Source: Hymenolepis diminuta | Lineage: Eukaryota > Platyhelminthes > Cestoda > Cyclophyllidea > Hymenolepididae | Reading direction: 5' to 3' | NCBI GenBank assembly: GCA_900708905.1 | Contig: CAADRB010000059.1 | Location: 1,035,855 to 1,099,854 of the forward strand | Length of the DNA: 64,000 nucleotides | Shown: positions 38,001 through 48,480 of the stretch, piece after piece | Position numbering within the stretch: position 1 is the stretch's first letter | How the letters are laid out: each line of letters begins with the position of its first letter | Translations under genes and position numbers: made by a program | Notes under the pieces: generated by a model | The model's input: only the letters and a program-made list of their open reading frames with translations | The model's database searches: none | Told to the model about the DNA's origin: nothing

Positions 38001-41000
38001 AATGATAATTTATTTAAATATGGTAAAGGGCATACAAATTGGGTTATAGGAAGCATAACTTTCAAGTTCTAGTATCTTGAAGGGCGCGGTTTTATGATTA
38101 CTTTTTTCCATATTTTGACGTTCTTTCCCAGCTTTGAGTTAGCTCTTAAATTTAAATCCATAGAAATGTTTTCTCCTCATTTCTATAAGTAGCCTTGAAT
38201 CTGGAATAATGGAATGAAGGTATGCACTCGGGAGTGCAAAATTTTGGAGAAGCGGTAGCATAGTCACTTTCTTTGCACGTTTATATGTTTGTTTCTTGTA
38301 TTATACTTTTGCCTCTTTACAAACGATTATGGATTAGTTGCAATGCCAGATTTATCACTTTGAGATTCAAAATCTTCCGTTTCAGCAACACAATTTAAAT
38401 ATATCATAAGGGAAACTTTAATCGGTTAGAAATTTATATAGAAAATATTTTAGTGATGACAGCTAATAATGCGAAAGCTAGTCAACAATTTAACAGTTCT
38501 AGAATGTGCATACATGCGTTAAATGTTTGCAAATAGAAAAAACTCTTTTCAGAAATAGATTTAGCGGATATGAAAGAAATAGGTAATTTACTTTTCCCTT
38601 CAAAATTTATTTCACTCAAATTTCATTTCCCATTGTATATTAGTTTGATTGATGGAAATAACTGAACCAATAATTCAATCGTTCATTACGTACTATTCGA
38701 ATTAATAGCTAATTAAGGTATGGAAATATCAAAACATGTTAATTAGCTCTAATCCCGACAGTAAAGCTATTTTAGTAGTTAGACCATTTAATATCTTTCG
38801 GAACTAATGATCTTCCTAAGGCTAATTGAAAGCAATAAAGTTAGGCTTGACTAAAATGCATCAAAGGTGCAAAAGAGAGGAAAGGTGAAAGATTAGTAAA
38901 AGGATTTGGGAGAGAAATCAAAGGTGTCAGTACTAGGCGAGGACAACCAAGGTTTTTTGGGAAAAGGCGAAACGAGGGACGATAATGCGGTTGATTTCAC
39001 GCAGGCAATGAGAAAGCATGCACAGACATTACACGTGTTTAATTCAGTTGTGGAAACATTGTTTTATTAATGTAGGAAAATAAAAAAGATAATATGTAAA
39101 TGTTCATAGCAGTGAAGATAATAGAGTGTGTAACTGATTGATTCTGTTGGTACATATCATTGTGGGAGTGTCTTTATAAATGGTTGTCTTTCCTGTCTTG
39201 AGTCAGTCTTCGCGAATATAATTTATATTTTTTCTAAATTTATGTTAAAAACAGTTTTAATTTTTCTTAATTACCAGTCAAGGTGGCCAATAAGATTCCT
39301 AATAGTACATAGGAATTTTTATTATTTGCTAATAATAATTTTGCGGTTCTTCAATGAGTGGTTTATCGTAACATTTAAATGAGTAGAAATAGTATATGGA
39401 CGAACATCTCTAATATTGATTGAATTTAAAATGTTCTATTCAAGTGTGTTTTTTTCATGATTATAACTGTAAATGAACAATAAAATGTTTCTCTTCAATG
39501 AGCGGCAACTAGATAAATGTGCATGAAGTCTTTTTAGGCTAGCAGGTACCAAATTTTAAACAGTGAACTGAGCAGTTAATGGGAGTTTCCGTTGTCACTC
39601 TGACAAGCGACAAACACTAGAATACTATAAGACACGTTTATTTACTTATCGTTTAGAGACTGTGAGGTTTGGATATGCCAAAATTAAATTCAGATGAGAA
39701 CTAGTAGAGAAGGAGTTTAGGTCAAAAGGAAATTAGGGCCAGGACATTAGGTAGCCTTAGTAAAGTTAAATCCAATACTGGGAATTGCCGAGAATGAATG
39801 TATTTAGACTTAGATCAGTTCACTGCAAAATAATTAGATCTGAAAAATCGAGGTTCGATACTGGAAACTGTGGTAATCGGATTCTCGGTGTAGGAACACA
39901 TAGTATATTCCCTTTGAGGCGCAGCTACTGTGCTCGAATATGTCTAGTCCGTCTATCTAATCAGTTGTAAATGACATAATATTAAACGATGTTAACTAGA
40001 TCAAACTTGTTCCCTTTGGGGTCTCCTGGAGGTTTTGTACATAGTTTCCAATACGTTGAATTAATATTATCGAAATCCACTTTGTTCACTTATTATTTAG
40101 CTCTGCTGAGATGTTCGAAACTGATTTAATAGTGGTTTTGAATGATTTTCAACCTCTTCTTTATTTGCTTTTTTCGAAACCTATTTTATGTTCCGTGAGA
40201 TGAAGTGATTGTGATGTGGATTATACTACTGAAAATATGCTATTATCTAGAAAGGCTCTTTAATTTTATTTTATTCAATATCCATTTTCTTTAAATATTA
40301 AGAAACAGCATTTGATTTATTTGGTCATCTTAATGGGTCTATTTTTCTCACAGTAATTCATAAATTTAGTATGTTTTATACAAATATTTAAAATAGCTTT
40401 ATTTTGCCGTAGATGAATATGTAACACATAAATAAAAGAATCAGTTCTAAAGGTCAGATAAATTCGAATTTAACCTTTCTCAATACGTTATAATATTAAG
40501 AAAAGTCATTTTAGATAGAAAACAGGTTTTGTTATTTATTGTTTTAGAAAGCAAGAAAGATAATGTTGTGTAAATAGCAGATCATCATTTGCATTCTGCT
40601 TTGAATATCAGTAAAGTATATATGTACCATTTGTATTCTTCGGCCGATTTTCCATAAAATAATTTTTGCTAAGAAACAGGATTAAAAGTCGAGACTAAGA
40701 TTTGAATAGTTCCATTAAGTAAACAGTAGGAAACATCTGATGAAAAAAACAATTAAACATATTGAAGTTAATATTTAGGTATGGAGTTTAACTAACAGAA
40801 GTGTCAAACCGGGGCCGGAAAGGGTTACAGTATTATATTCTTTTAAAAGAAATGGTAATATTGGTGTTTTGGGTAATATAATCCAGCTTAAGACAGTCAA
40901 AATCTGGTGACACTAACGACGGCCTTAATATGCGTCAAACTTGAAAAACGTATTTGCTCTTGAAATCCACAAAAATATTTTAGTGATGGATATTCTTTAA

Positions 41001-44000
41001 AATATTTTCTTTATTTTAGGCCTTCCAACAGTGCCTACGCTATATTTATTACGATGACATATTGCTGACAGACATATTGGACGATCTATACGACACCCTC
41101 TATGCAGCGAAGAAGTATCTTCTAACACCACTGGCAACAGCTTGCACAAATCGATTAGTGGTAAGTTTTGTCCTTGAATTCATAGCTTTTTGCTTAAAGC
41201 CAGAAGGAATTCAAATACCATTTAAGCGTGACACCCGGATCTTGATCAGTGGCATGTTTATATAACGGAGCTCATCTAAGTTTATTTGAAGGTATAAATA
41301 AACTGATAATATCAATTCAGAAAGTGTGATCAGTCTCAGTTTCTTAACGTTTCATTACAAGTAGGCGGTATTACAGGATCGATATCATACGCATATAACT
41401 TTTTCTTTTAGTTAAAGCATGCACTATCTTATAATTAAGACCATTCATTCTATTAATGTGATTAGATGTGACATCTCATATTTTGTATCCAATTTTGATG
41501 CATAATTAGAAGATAAAACATCTATTAATATAAAAATCCGATTAAGTAATGATGACAAAACCATCTAAATGCTATAAAATTATACAGTGTGATTCGAGTA
41601 GTAATGGGAGGTTTAATTGAATAACGGTAGCAGAGATGAAGAATTGAGATAACCGGAGAGATAGAGAATTGAGAAGTGAGGCTCATTAGATTGTCTGAGG
41701 TTTCGCTTATGGAATAGACAAAATGGGGTATGTGTAATCAGTATAAAGACAAGGGTGTCCAAATTACAGTTTATATGGTTGGATCCAACTGGCCGGGCGG
41801 TTGATAATCACATAAGATGGGCTAGGGGTAATCGCAATTTAGGAAAATACGTGACATGTAGCAACCTTTCCATCGCAAATAAATTCCTTCTTATATCCTG
41901 TTTTGCTGTGTCACTGTCCCAAATGGCATTGTGTCACATTATTTTTTGGGTAAAATCAGTTTAGTTTAGACACCAATTTAGAAATGGTATCTAATAGAAA
42001 TTTCAACCTAAAAATAAATTATATTTAAGGTCGAAAGTTCAAAACGCTCAGGTAAAGCCTTGAAACATGAAAGTAGATACCTTTATATTTAAGTGCTGGC
42101 GGTAAAAATTAAAATTAATAATGGACTTGAAAAGCAACTAAACCTACCTACCGTCTTAAATATATTTCAATATCTTCTATAAAAATAGGCAATAACTTAC
42201 TTTGGTGCCTGGACTAATTAAATGATTGCAAGGAAACTTTATAAATGAATACATTTAATTAATAGATACTATAGGCGAATGATCTATTTCACAAATCATG
42301 ATCGATATATTCTGCAATCCAAATATTCAGTACAGATGCATTTTCGTTCATTCACATCCTAATGATGATACAATAAACTTTAAAATGGGACATAACCCTT
42401 ACACCTATTATGATTTTCAACTCTCTGATTATTTTAAATTTAAATACTATACCAAACTTAAGATCTCTCATTGCTCAAAAAGCTTTCCCCCTTTTATCTC
42501 AGAGCCTGATGACACCGCAGAACGTATTACTTCAACTGAACCGATGTTCAACAATGGACGAAGATGAACTATTCAAGATCTGCTGGCATACTATTGACGT
42601 TCTGGTAGGTTGCTAACTTTCCAAATTTCCTCATTTGCTTTATTCAGACTCCCGAAGTTCTCACATCAGAACACTTCATCGATCTTGAGCGGCAGACTTT
42701 ACTTAAGTTAATAAGTAGAGAGACTCTATACTGCGAAGAATGGGAGATATTTGAGTCTCTAATGCGTTGGAGTAAAATTGAATGCACACGAACTGGAGTT
42801 AGTGCAACTCCTGCAAATGTGGCAACAATTATGAAACAGTTTCTGCCGTATATTCTATTCAGTGCTATGTCGTTGGAAGATTTTATTATTCACGTTTCGA
42901 AGACCGACGTTTTAAGTTTGGAAGTGGTAAGTACATTGTTCCTTATCAAATTTAGTGTCAGGATTATGCTACTTTTTTATTTATTTTTCATTATAGCAAC
43001 ATACTATACTCCTACAAATAGCCACCAAAATGTTTGCTGAGAGTGATAAGAAACATATAGAAAAGTCTGCTGAGAAGGGGCAGGATACGACCGTTCTGAG
43101 ACGAAAAGGACCTCAAATTTATAAATGTCGTCGATTTATGCAATCCATTGTCCCACCCAACAAAGAATTCTTCTGGTCGGACACAGAATACGTCATATTC
43201 CAAGTTAATTTACCATTTTCAATTTTAAAACCATTTAAATTCTACTTCATTCATTTAAGTAACATGTGAATCTCAGGTATCAAAACCAATCTTCCTAGCT
43301 GGCGTGGGACTTTTTGGGCCTATGAATAAGGAAACTCATCTTAAAGTAAAGGTGGAGATTCGACAGTGCAGTTTGAGTCAGAGTAGTCGATTAAGCAGTA
43401 GTTCTACCAGTAATGGAATGGGAGGTTTCGCTGTAACCTATCGAAGTACTGGAGTTTCGACCCTCGTAAGCGGAGGAAGCAGTGGGCATAGACACGGTCA
43501 AAGGCATGTTGGTACTCAGCCACAGTCGTATCTGAGACCAAGTAACGACTCGAGCCGACGAAGAGGGTAGGTTAATTATTTTCAAAAAATATTTTACATT
43601 AATTTCTATTTGATTTTAGGCATGGTAGAGATACACGGTTGAGATCAGAAATCCAAACCTTGGATTCACCCTTGACTTCGACAGCATCTACACCAAGAAC
43701 TCTATTCAAATCTGTGAAAACCAAGAGTGCTGTTCTGGCGTCCATAGAAGTTACTCTGAACTCTGCCAATGCAACGAATAGAGTAATAGAAGCTAGGTTC
43801 TCTCGGCCACTTAAGGTAAGTTCATGGTTATAAGATCATTCAAAGGTGGAAAGTTGTATAATTAAAATGATTTATCGTTTTAGCTAAAAAGTGGTCACCA
43901 CTATTTGATATCAGTCATTCCAGAAGAGGGAAGAAATATCCGGTGCTATTTGGGAATGGTTCCCGCTAGATCTCGAGTTTCAGTTCGCACTCGAATTTCG

Positions 44001-44219
44001 TCGACATGTTCAGAGAATTCAACTGGAATTCCAACAGCAACAATCACCGGGCCACGTCCAGTGATCAATTTCGATTTCGCATACGGAGGTATCAGCGGTA
44101 GTGGGAATGGCATGAGCAATCTCGGTGATCAAGCTAGCATTTCGATTCCTGACAAGCATGCAAATGTTGTTGGAGAAGCTCCACATGTTCCCCATCTCCT
44201 ATTCTTTCCTGTCTCTTGA
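29089..44219 (+). CDS. BTB-BACK-PHR protein of the BTBD1/2/3/6 family (10 exons, 970 aa)
   Basis: Family members couple a BTB fold (dimerisation and Cullin-3 binding) to BACK helices and a PHR domain, and act as ubiquitin-ligase adaptors. Exons are 29089-29260, 34041-34435, 36599-37393, 41020-41160, 42503-42604, 42648-42926, 42997-43203, 43277-43566, 43620-43815 and 43884-44219. All introns are GT...AG, and phases sum to 971 codons including the stop. The ATG follows an in-frame TAA. Residues 1-189 are a Ser/Thr/acidic leader ending TDWR. BTB starts DRLRSVLSTERFADVYFYVG (about 197-216), resumes RFAAHKLVLAVASPVFEAMF (about 406) and ends AAFQQCLRYIYYDD. LYAAKKYLLTPL and the BACK region (about 502-628) follow. 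RRKGPQIYKCRRF (663-675) opens the PHR part, with IFLAGVGLFGP and the ending GEAPHVPHLLFFPVS. RKG...C-RF resembles BTBD3/6 slightly more than BTBD1/2. Human members are about 480-525 aa; the excess comes from the leader and two insertions. A possible ATTAAA polyadenylation signal lies at 44346. Confidence 0.92.
32690..32746 (+). other. tRNA-like fragment (not a functional tRNA)
   Basis: TTAGCTCAGACGATGGGAGA has the layout of a tRNA D-arm and internal A box, and is followed by GACTGCAGAAGTG, reminiscent of a tRNA-Phe anticodon arm. No GGTTCGANTCC-type T arm or pairing acceptor stem follows; a T-run does. It could be a tRNA relic, a SINE head or chance. Confidence 0.25.
33204..33218. repeat. (TA)n microsatellite
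   Basis: A short run of alternating T and A inside intron 1 of the BTB-PHR gene. No function is implied. Confidence 0.8.
34436..36598 (+). other. Intron 2 of the BTB-PHR gene (2.2 kb)
   Basis: GTGAGT at the start and TTACCTAG at the end, phase 0. No repeat domain or hidden exon was recognised. Confidence 0.7.
37394..41019 (+). other. Intron 3 of the BTB-PHR gene (3.6 kb)
   Basis: GTAAGT at the start and TTATTTTAG at the end, phase 0. It interrupts the BTB fold after DVTPA. No coding sequence or complete repeat was recognised. Confidence 0.7.
42605..42647 (+). other. 43-nt micro-intron in the BACK region
   Basis: It begins GTAGGT and ends TTTATTCAG. Removal joins CWHTIDVL to TPEVLTSEHF in frame, matching the uninterrupted family sequence at this point. 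Its 43 nt is close to the lower size limit for spliceosomal introns in animals. Confidence 0.85.
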
Positions 44220-47200
44220 CCTGTATGGCACTGTCATATTATTCATAGAAACTATTTTTGATCATGCTAACCCGGTACTGTCTGCAGAACATTTGCCCAT
44301 TTTGTACCTTCCTATCCCTACCTCAGAAGATCAAAACATTTGAAGATTAAATGCAGCAGACTACCTGATAATCCTGTAATCTACCGGGTTTTTCCTCTTC
44401 GGAAACATATTTGTTCCTCTGCCGTTTTATAATGAGTAATTTTGAGTAACTTAAAATGCCGAGAATTGTAACCGCTGATATTTGATATAACATACTACTA
44501 CATTCCACTTTAGTAGGAGAAACCTTTGCCATCTTATTTTTTTTTCTCTGAGAACGACTGCGTTATTATTATTAAAAAATCCGTATAAACTTCGATAATA
44601 TCCAAGTGTATTACTTTGCCAAAAGCATTTAAAGGAAAAAAGCATGAGGTTGTACAGTCAAACATGATTGCAAAGAAAGATAGTGTGATAAGCGGCTAGG
44701 TGTCTGAGTTCTTTCTGGTAACCCTTCTAATTTCCACCAATCTTTTCGGCAAAAACAGTAAAAAAACAGAATGGAGAAGACAAGAGGAACAAGAAAATTT
44801 ATTTACAAAAGAATAGGAAGAGAAAGGAAAAGCCAAGAGAAGAGAGAGCGCCGAAGTGGAGGTGATGTAAAGTTGAAGTATCTATATTTACATAGAATGT
44901 ACACATTAGCCTGATTTTGCCGTCCATATTTCTGGGTGTATACTGAAAGTATCGATCTCCTATCCAGGTTGACCTGCCTATGAAATCTTTATATACGTCT
45001 ACCAGAAGCAAATATCACAAAGTAGCTAATTCTTAGCATTCTATTTACTGAAAATAAGACATTACTATTTCGTTCCTGAAATGTCATTTTTGAAAACTGT
45101 TTCAAGAGTCTTTTGCACTCAATTTGAACTATTTAGAGGATTGCTATTAGAATGAATCAGCCTTAACAAAAAGAAAAAAATTGTACCAGAGACAATAGTA
45201 CATATTCTTTTGCTCCGATATGAAAACATTAATTGCTCTAAAAAGTTTGGAGTCCGCCATAAATGCTTTAGTGGAAAATGCAAATGCATATTTATAAGTC
45301 GAAATTAAATGAAATTTCGTGTGTTGTATTTTAAACTACCCCGCTGAACGACACTAAGTGTTAGTATTGGGATTCATATTACCAACAGAATAAGTAAAAC
45401 ATCTCAAGAATGCCATAACACAGAGAATGATTTGAATAAGGGAATCACATACAGGTCATTTGAATGTATTAATGACGCTTCACCCAGACAGTTAAACACA
45501 CCACACACTTCCTTGTATAGAGAATGGAGTGCATTAATTGCAGCCAATAAGATGAAAATATTCTTGATTTGACCAATATCTAACATGGGAAAGTAACTGT
45601 ATACATGGTTAGATAAGGGGTTGTATGGCGTAATGGTAAGAGGCGACATGTATATAAATCGATATTAAATCACCAACTTAAACTACTTCACCGCGGTATG
45701 TTTTCCCCTGCTTATAAAAAATAATTTCATTAATTATGTATATTTAGCATCAAGTAGTGCTAAAGCTATCAAGGTTATTTCAAATACATTTATTTAGAAT
45801 AGAGTCAATCCAACTAGATGAGTCTATCAAATCATGATAATTTAAATATTATGACGCTGCAATAAAGAGAATTTAATGAATTTTAATCTGATCTAAAACA
45901 GAAAAATATCCAATGTTTCATTTAGCTGCTTCATTTGACTGTGAAATTATCAGAACATGTTAAAACCATATACGCTTAGCATCCTGCCTTCCCAGTCTTT
46001 GAAAGAAAAATGAGTTGAAGTGGAAAGATTGATTAATCTAATTAATCAATCAGTCAGTAAGCACTGGAATTGTGGGCGCAAATTCGTAAGAGACTCAGGA
46101 ATAAAGCACAGATTTCTCGATGAAGAAGTGACCTAACCATTAAGTATGTACTTGCAACTGAACAAAATTGCTTTAATATAATTACTTTATTTACTACAAC
46201 GTTGCAACCCTTCCTCCTTTTCCTTATTGAATTTCAGCTGCTTTTTCATGATGCAAAATGAAAATAAGCTTGTGTTGTTGTAAATTATGTTTTTAATTTA
46301 AAACACACAGCATTGAAAATTATGTAACTCCAGCTAACAATCCCAAAATTTCTACAAAAAAGCATTAGAGGATAGAGGAACAAACAAATTTTTAGGAATC
46401 CGATGCTTTACATATCAATTATCGCAAAATGTGGTTCAGTGGTTCGAATAAACAATTCAGCAACAAAACGTCATTTTCATTACAAAAGGAAAGAAAAACA
46501 TAAAATTAGTTGTTAGCATCGTTAAGAAAAAAAATATTTAATAGTTTTAAAACATTCATTTTCCAATGACAGAGAACAGTAACAATTTCAGGAAAATAAA
46601 ATGTTTAGGATGGATTATTTTGAATAAGAGTGTGCCCACTTTGCGGGAAATTTATTTATCTTCCACAAATGCTCACATTTTTCAAAATATATTTCATCCA
46701 CCGCGATAAAATGTCATGATGGAACAACATAGAACACTTGATAGTTAAATCATCACAAGACATAACTTTGAAGATTGGGTACCCATTAAAACTTTTGATC
46801 TCAGACCATTCTGTTGAAATTTCACTCCTCTCGATAACCCCTGTGAAAAATGTTCTGTTACTAATCGCGATATGTGGATGCCAAGGTTCGTCAATTTATA
46901 ATATTTATTAAGAGTCATTTAACATGAAATAGAGGCAGATAAGTTACAGTAGTTTAATTTTGATATAAATATCATCTTATAAACAAATATTTTGACGACC
47001 TCATTTTGCGATTTCATTTCATTAGCTTGAAAATTGGATTCAAGCCAACATTTATTCTCAGTCTACACTTCCAAGAATTTAGCTACAGTCTTTAACTTAA
47101 GAAGCGTGAATTATAGATTGAAACCTTAGTCATCTATTTACTCGACATAGCCAACCTTGCCGCATTAAAAGTATGTAAAATTAGTAAATTTATTTTCTTA

Positions 47201-47576
47201 TTATAAACGCAAAAAGTGTAGGATGCGCCTTCGATGAAGGATCGCATAGTGTTACAACAGTAATTCTTCTAGGTTCCCTTAAAATAATCACATTAATATC
47301 ATGCTGATGACTGTTCCAGGACATTTATCTAAAAGAGAATGGTTGAGGTATCCAGTATAAGTTACGGAAAAAATTGATGTCATCATAATTAAAAGGTGGT
47401 ATTACAATTAACAGTGTCAAATAATGCTCAATTTAAGAAATGAAATTTAAACAAGTAAATTCTTTTTAACCTAACCTCTTACTGTTGTAACTTCATTAGC
47501 CCTCCAACTTGGCCACAACTCCTTGAAAAAATTGCTCATTCATTTTTTGGGATGAAAAGTATTCACTTTATCCAAC
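44220..47576. other. Intergenic 3' flank of the BTB-PHR gene, no gene seen
   Basis: ATTAAA at 44346 may be the polyadenylation signal of the BTB-PHR gene. A purine-rich stretch at about 44765-44875 reads, on the minus strand, as CT-rich sequence followed by AATAAA, resembling the ends of the LTR-like repeats in this window, but boundaries are not visible. The rest is AT-rich without protein-like frames. Confidence 0.4.
46478..46580 (+). repeat. Dispersed repeat, copy 2 (partner at 21470)
   Basis: Same order of blocks as the 21470 copy: GAAAGAAAAACATAAAAT, then CATCGTTAAGAAAAAAAATA, then TTCATTTTCCAATGACA. Same strand, 25 kb away. No domain is visible. Confidence 0.4.
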
Positions 47577-47600
47577 ATCTCCCGGCCAAAATTGTTTATA
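47560..47600 (-). other. Candidate polypurine tract and 3' LTR start of the decayed Gypsy element
   Basis: On the minus strand GGCCGGGAGA is immediately followed by TGTTGGATAAAG, beginning at 47577. A purine tract abutting TGTT is the usual junction between the internal part and the 3' LTR of Ty3/Gypsy elements, and it sits about 230 bp past the last integrase homology on the same strand. The LTR itself is not delimited. Confidence 0.35.
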
Positions 47601-47837
47601 ATTTTGATTCTTGGATCCACCTTGAATCATTTTGTAGGTCTTCTGAAGTGTACTATGTAATCATTGGACCGATGGGTGAGTTGAGTCTCCTAACTTGTGG
47701 GATTCTGAGGCGGAGAGAGGTCACACGCGTCCAGAAAGCCCTCCATTGTATTCTTTTTTGATTTCAACCGAGAAATGAGATGTTTGCGATTGCGCACTCT
47801 GCTTTGCGACGTGAGACGTCGTCCTGTACCTTAACTG

Positions 47838-48250
47838 TTAAGAATTAATAATTTCTTTCATTGTCCCTAACACCCGTGACACGAGAAGTTGCCTCTCTAC
47901 ATTGTTAACGGACGGCTCGTCCAGATTATTGTGCTTAGGAGGAGGGTGCAAAAAGGTGATATTTAGACCACGACGAAACTGACCAAAAGAGAACAGGTGA
48001 CATTTCTGGACACCATTACCTTTGGTATGTCCCGACAAATTCTCGGCGGAGGCTGTTAATGACGTTACCGGTTGTGACAGACTTAATGATTATAACCTCA
48101 GGCCATTCTGAATATGAATGGACCATGATTAGATAAGAGATTCCTCGGATAGGTCCAGCAAGACTAAGGTCAATGTGGAAGCACATAGGATCCTGATGAT
48201 AAAGAAGTGCTATTTCGCCCGCTTTTTGTGCAAGCACTCATGCTACTTTT
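47838..48250 (-). pseudogene. Decayed Ty3/Gypsy retrotransposon integrase core
   Basis: Two overlapping minus-strand frames give the integrase core of an LTR retrotransposon pol polyprotein, which joins element DNA to the host chromosome. The first block (48237-48016) contains HIDLSLAGPIRGISYLIM, then SYSEWPEVI and TTGNVINSLRREF, matching the consensus HIDLAGP..G..YLIVVDSYSKWPEV..., with H instead of D in VHSYS. A frameshift follows. IPKVMVSRNVTCSLL replaces IPxxIVSDNGTQFTS, so the second catalytic Asp is lost. ITFLHPPPKHNNLDEP and NNVERQL correspond to the SPPYHPQSNGQAER region, with the catalytic Glu also lost. Upstream (48250-48480) only a degraded zinc-binding region is suggested, and no reverse transcriptase or RNase H was found. 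Confidence 0.75.
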
Positions 48251-48480
48251 CGCATGGATTGAGAAACAGGTTTAACAAGATTGATCTTTTCAAGTCGCTT
48301 GGATTTATCATTCACCGGTGCCACTCGCTCAAAATGATAAACGAGAATGGATTTAACTCGAATGTGTTCACATTAACCAAAGTAATCTGGCGGACGATGT
48401 ATGACTTCTGGAGTAGACAGATGTACAGTAAATTTCTTTATGCCCCATTAGACAGTATATTTGATTTGTGTAACAATTAA

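Noticed and set aside
39840..39870. GAGGTTCGATACTGG resembles a tRNA T arm / B box
   Set aside because: No matching D arm or acceptor stem at the right distance; probably chance.
42298..42502. Possible upstream extension of BTB-PHR exon 5 (frame open to the left)
   Set aside because: A strong acceptor (CCCCCTTTTATCTCAG) at 42502 joins RLV to SLMTPQNVLLQL, matching the family; the extension would insert non-homologous residues.
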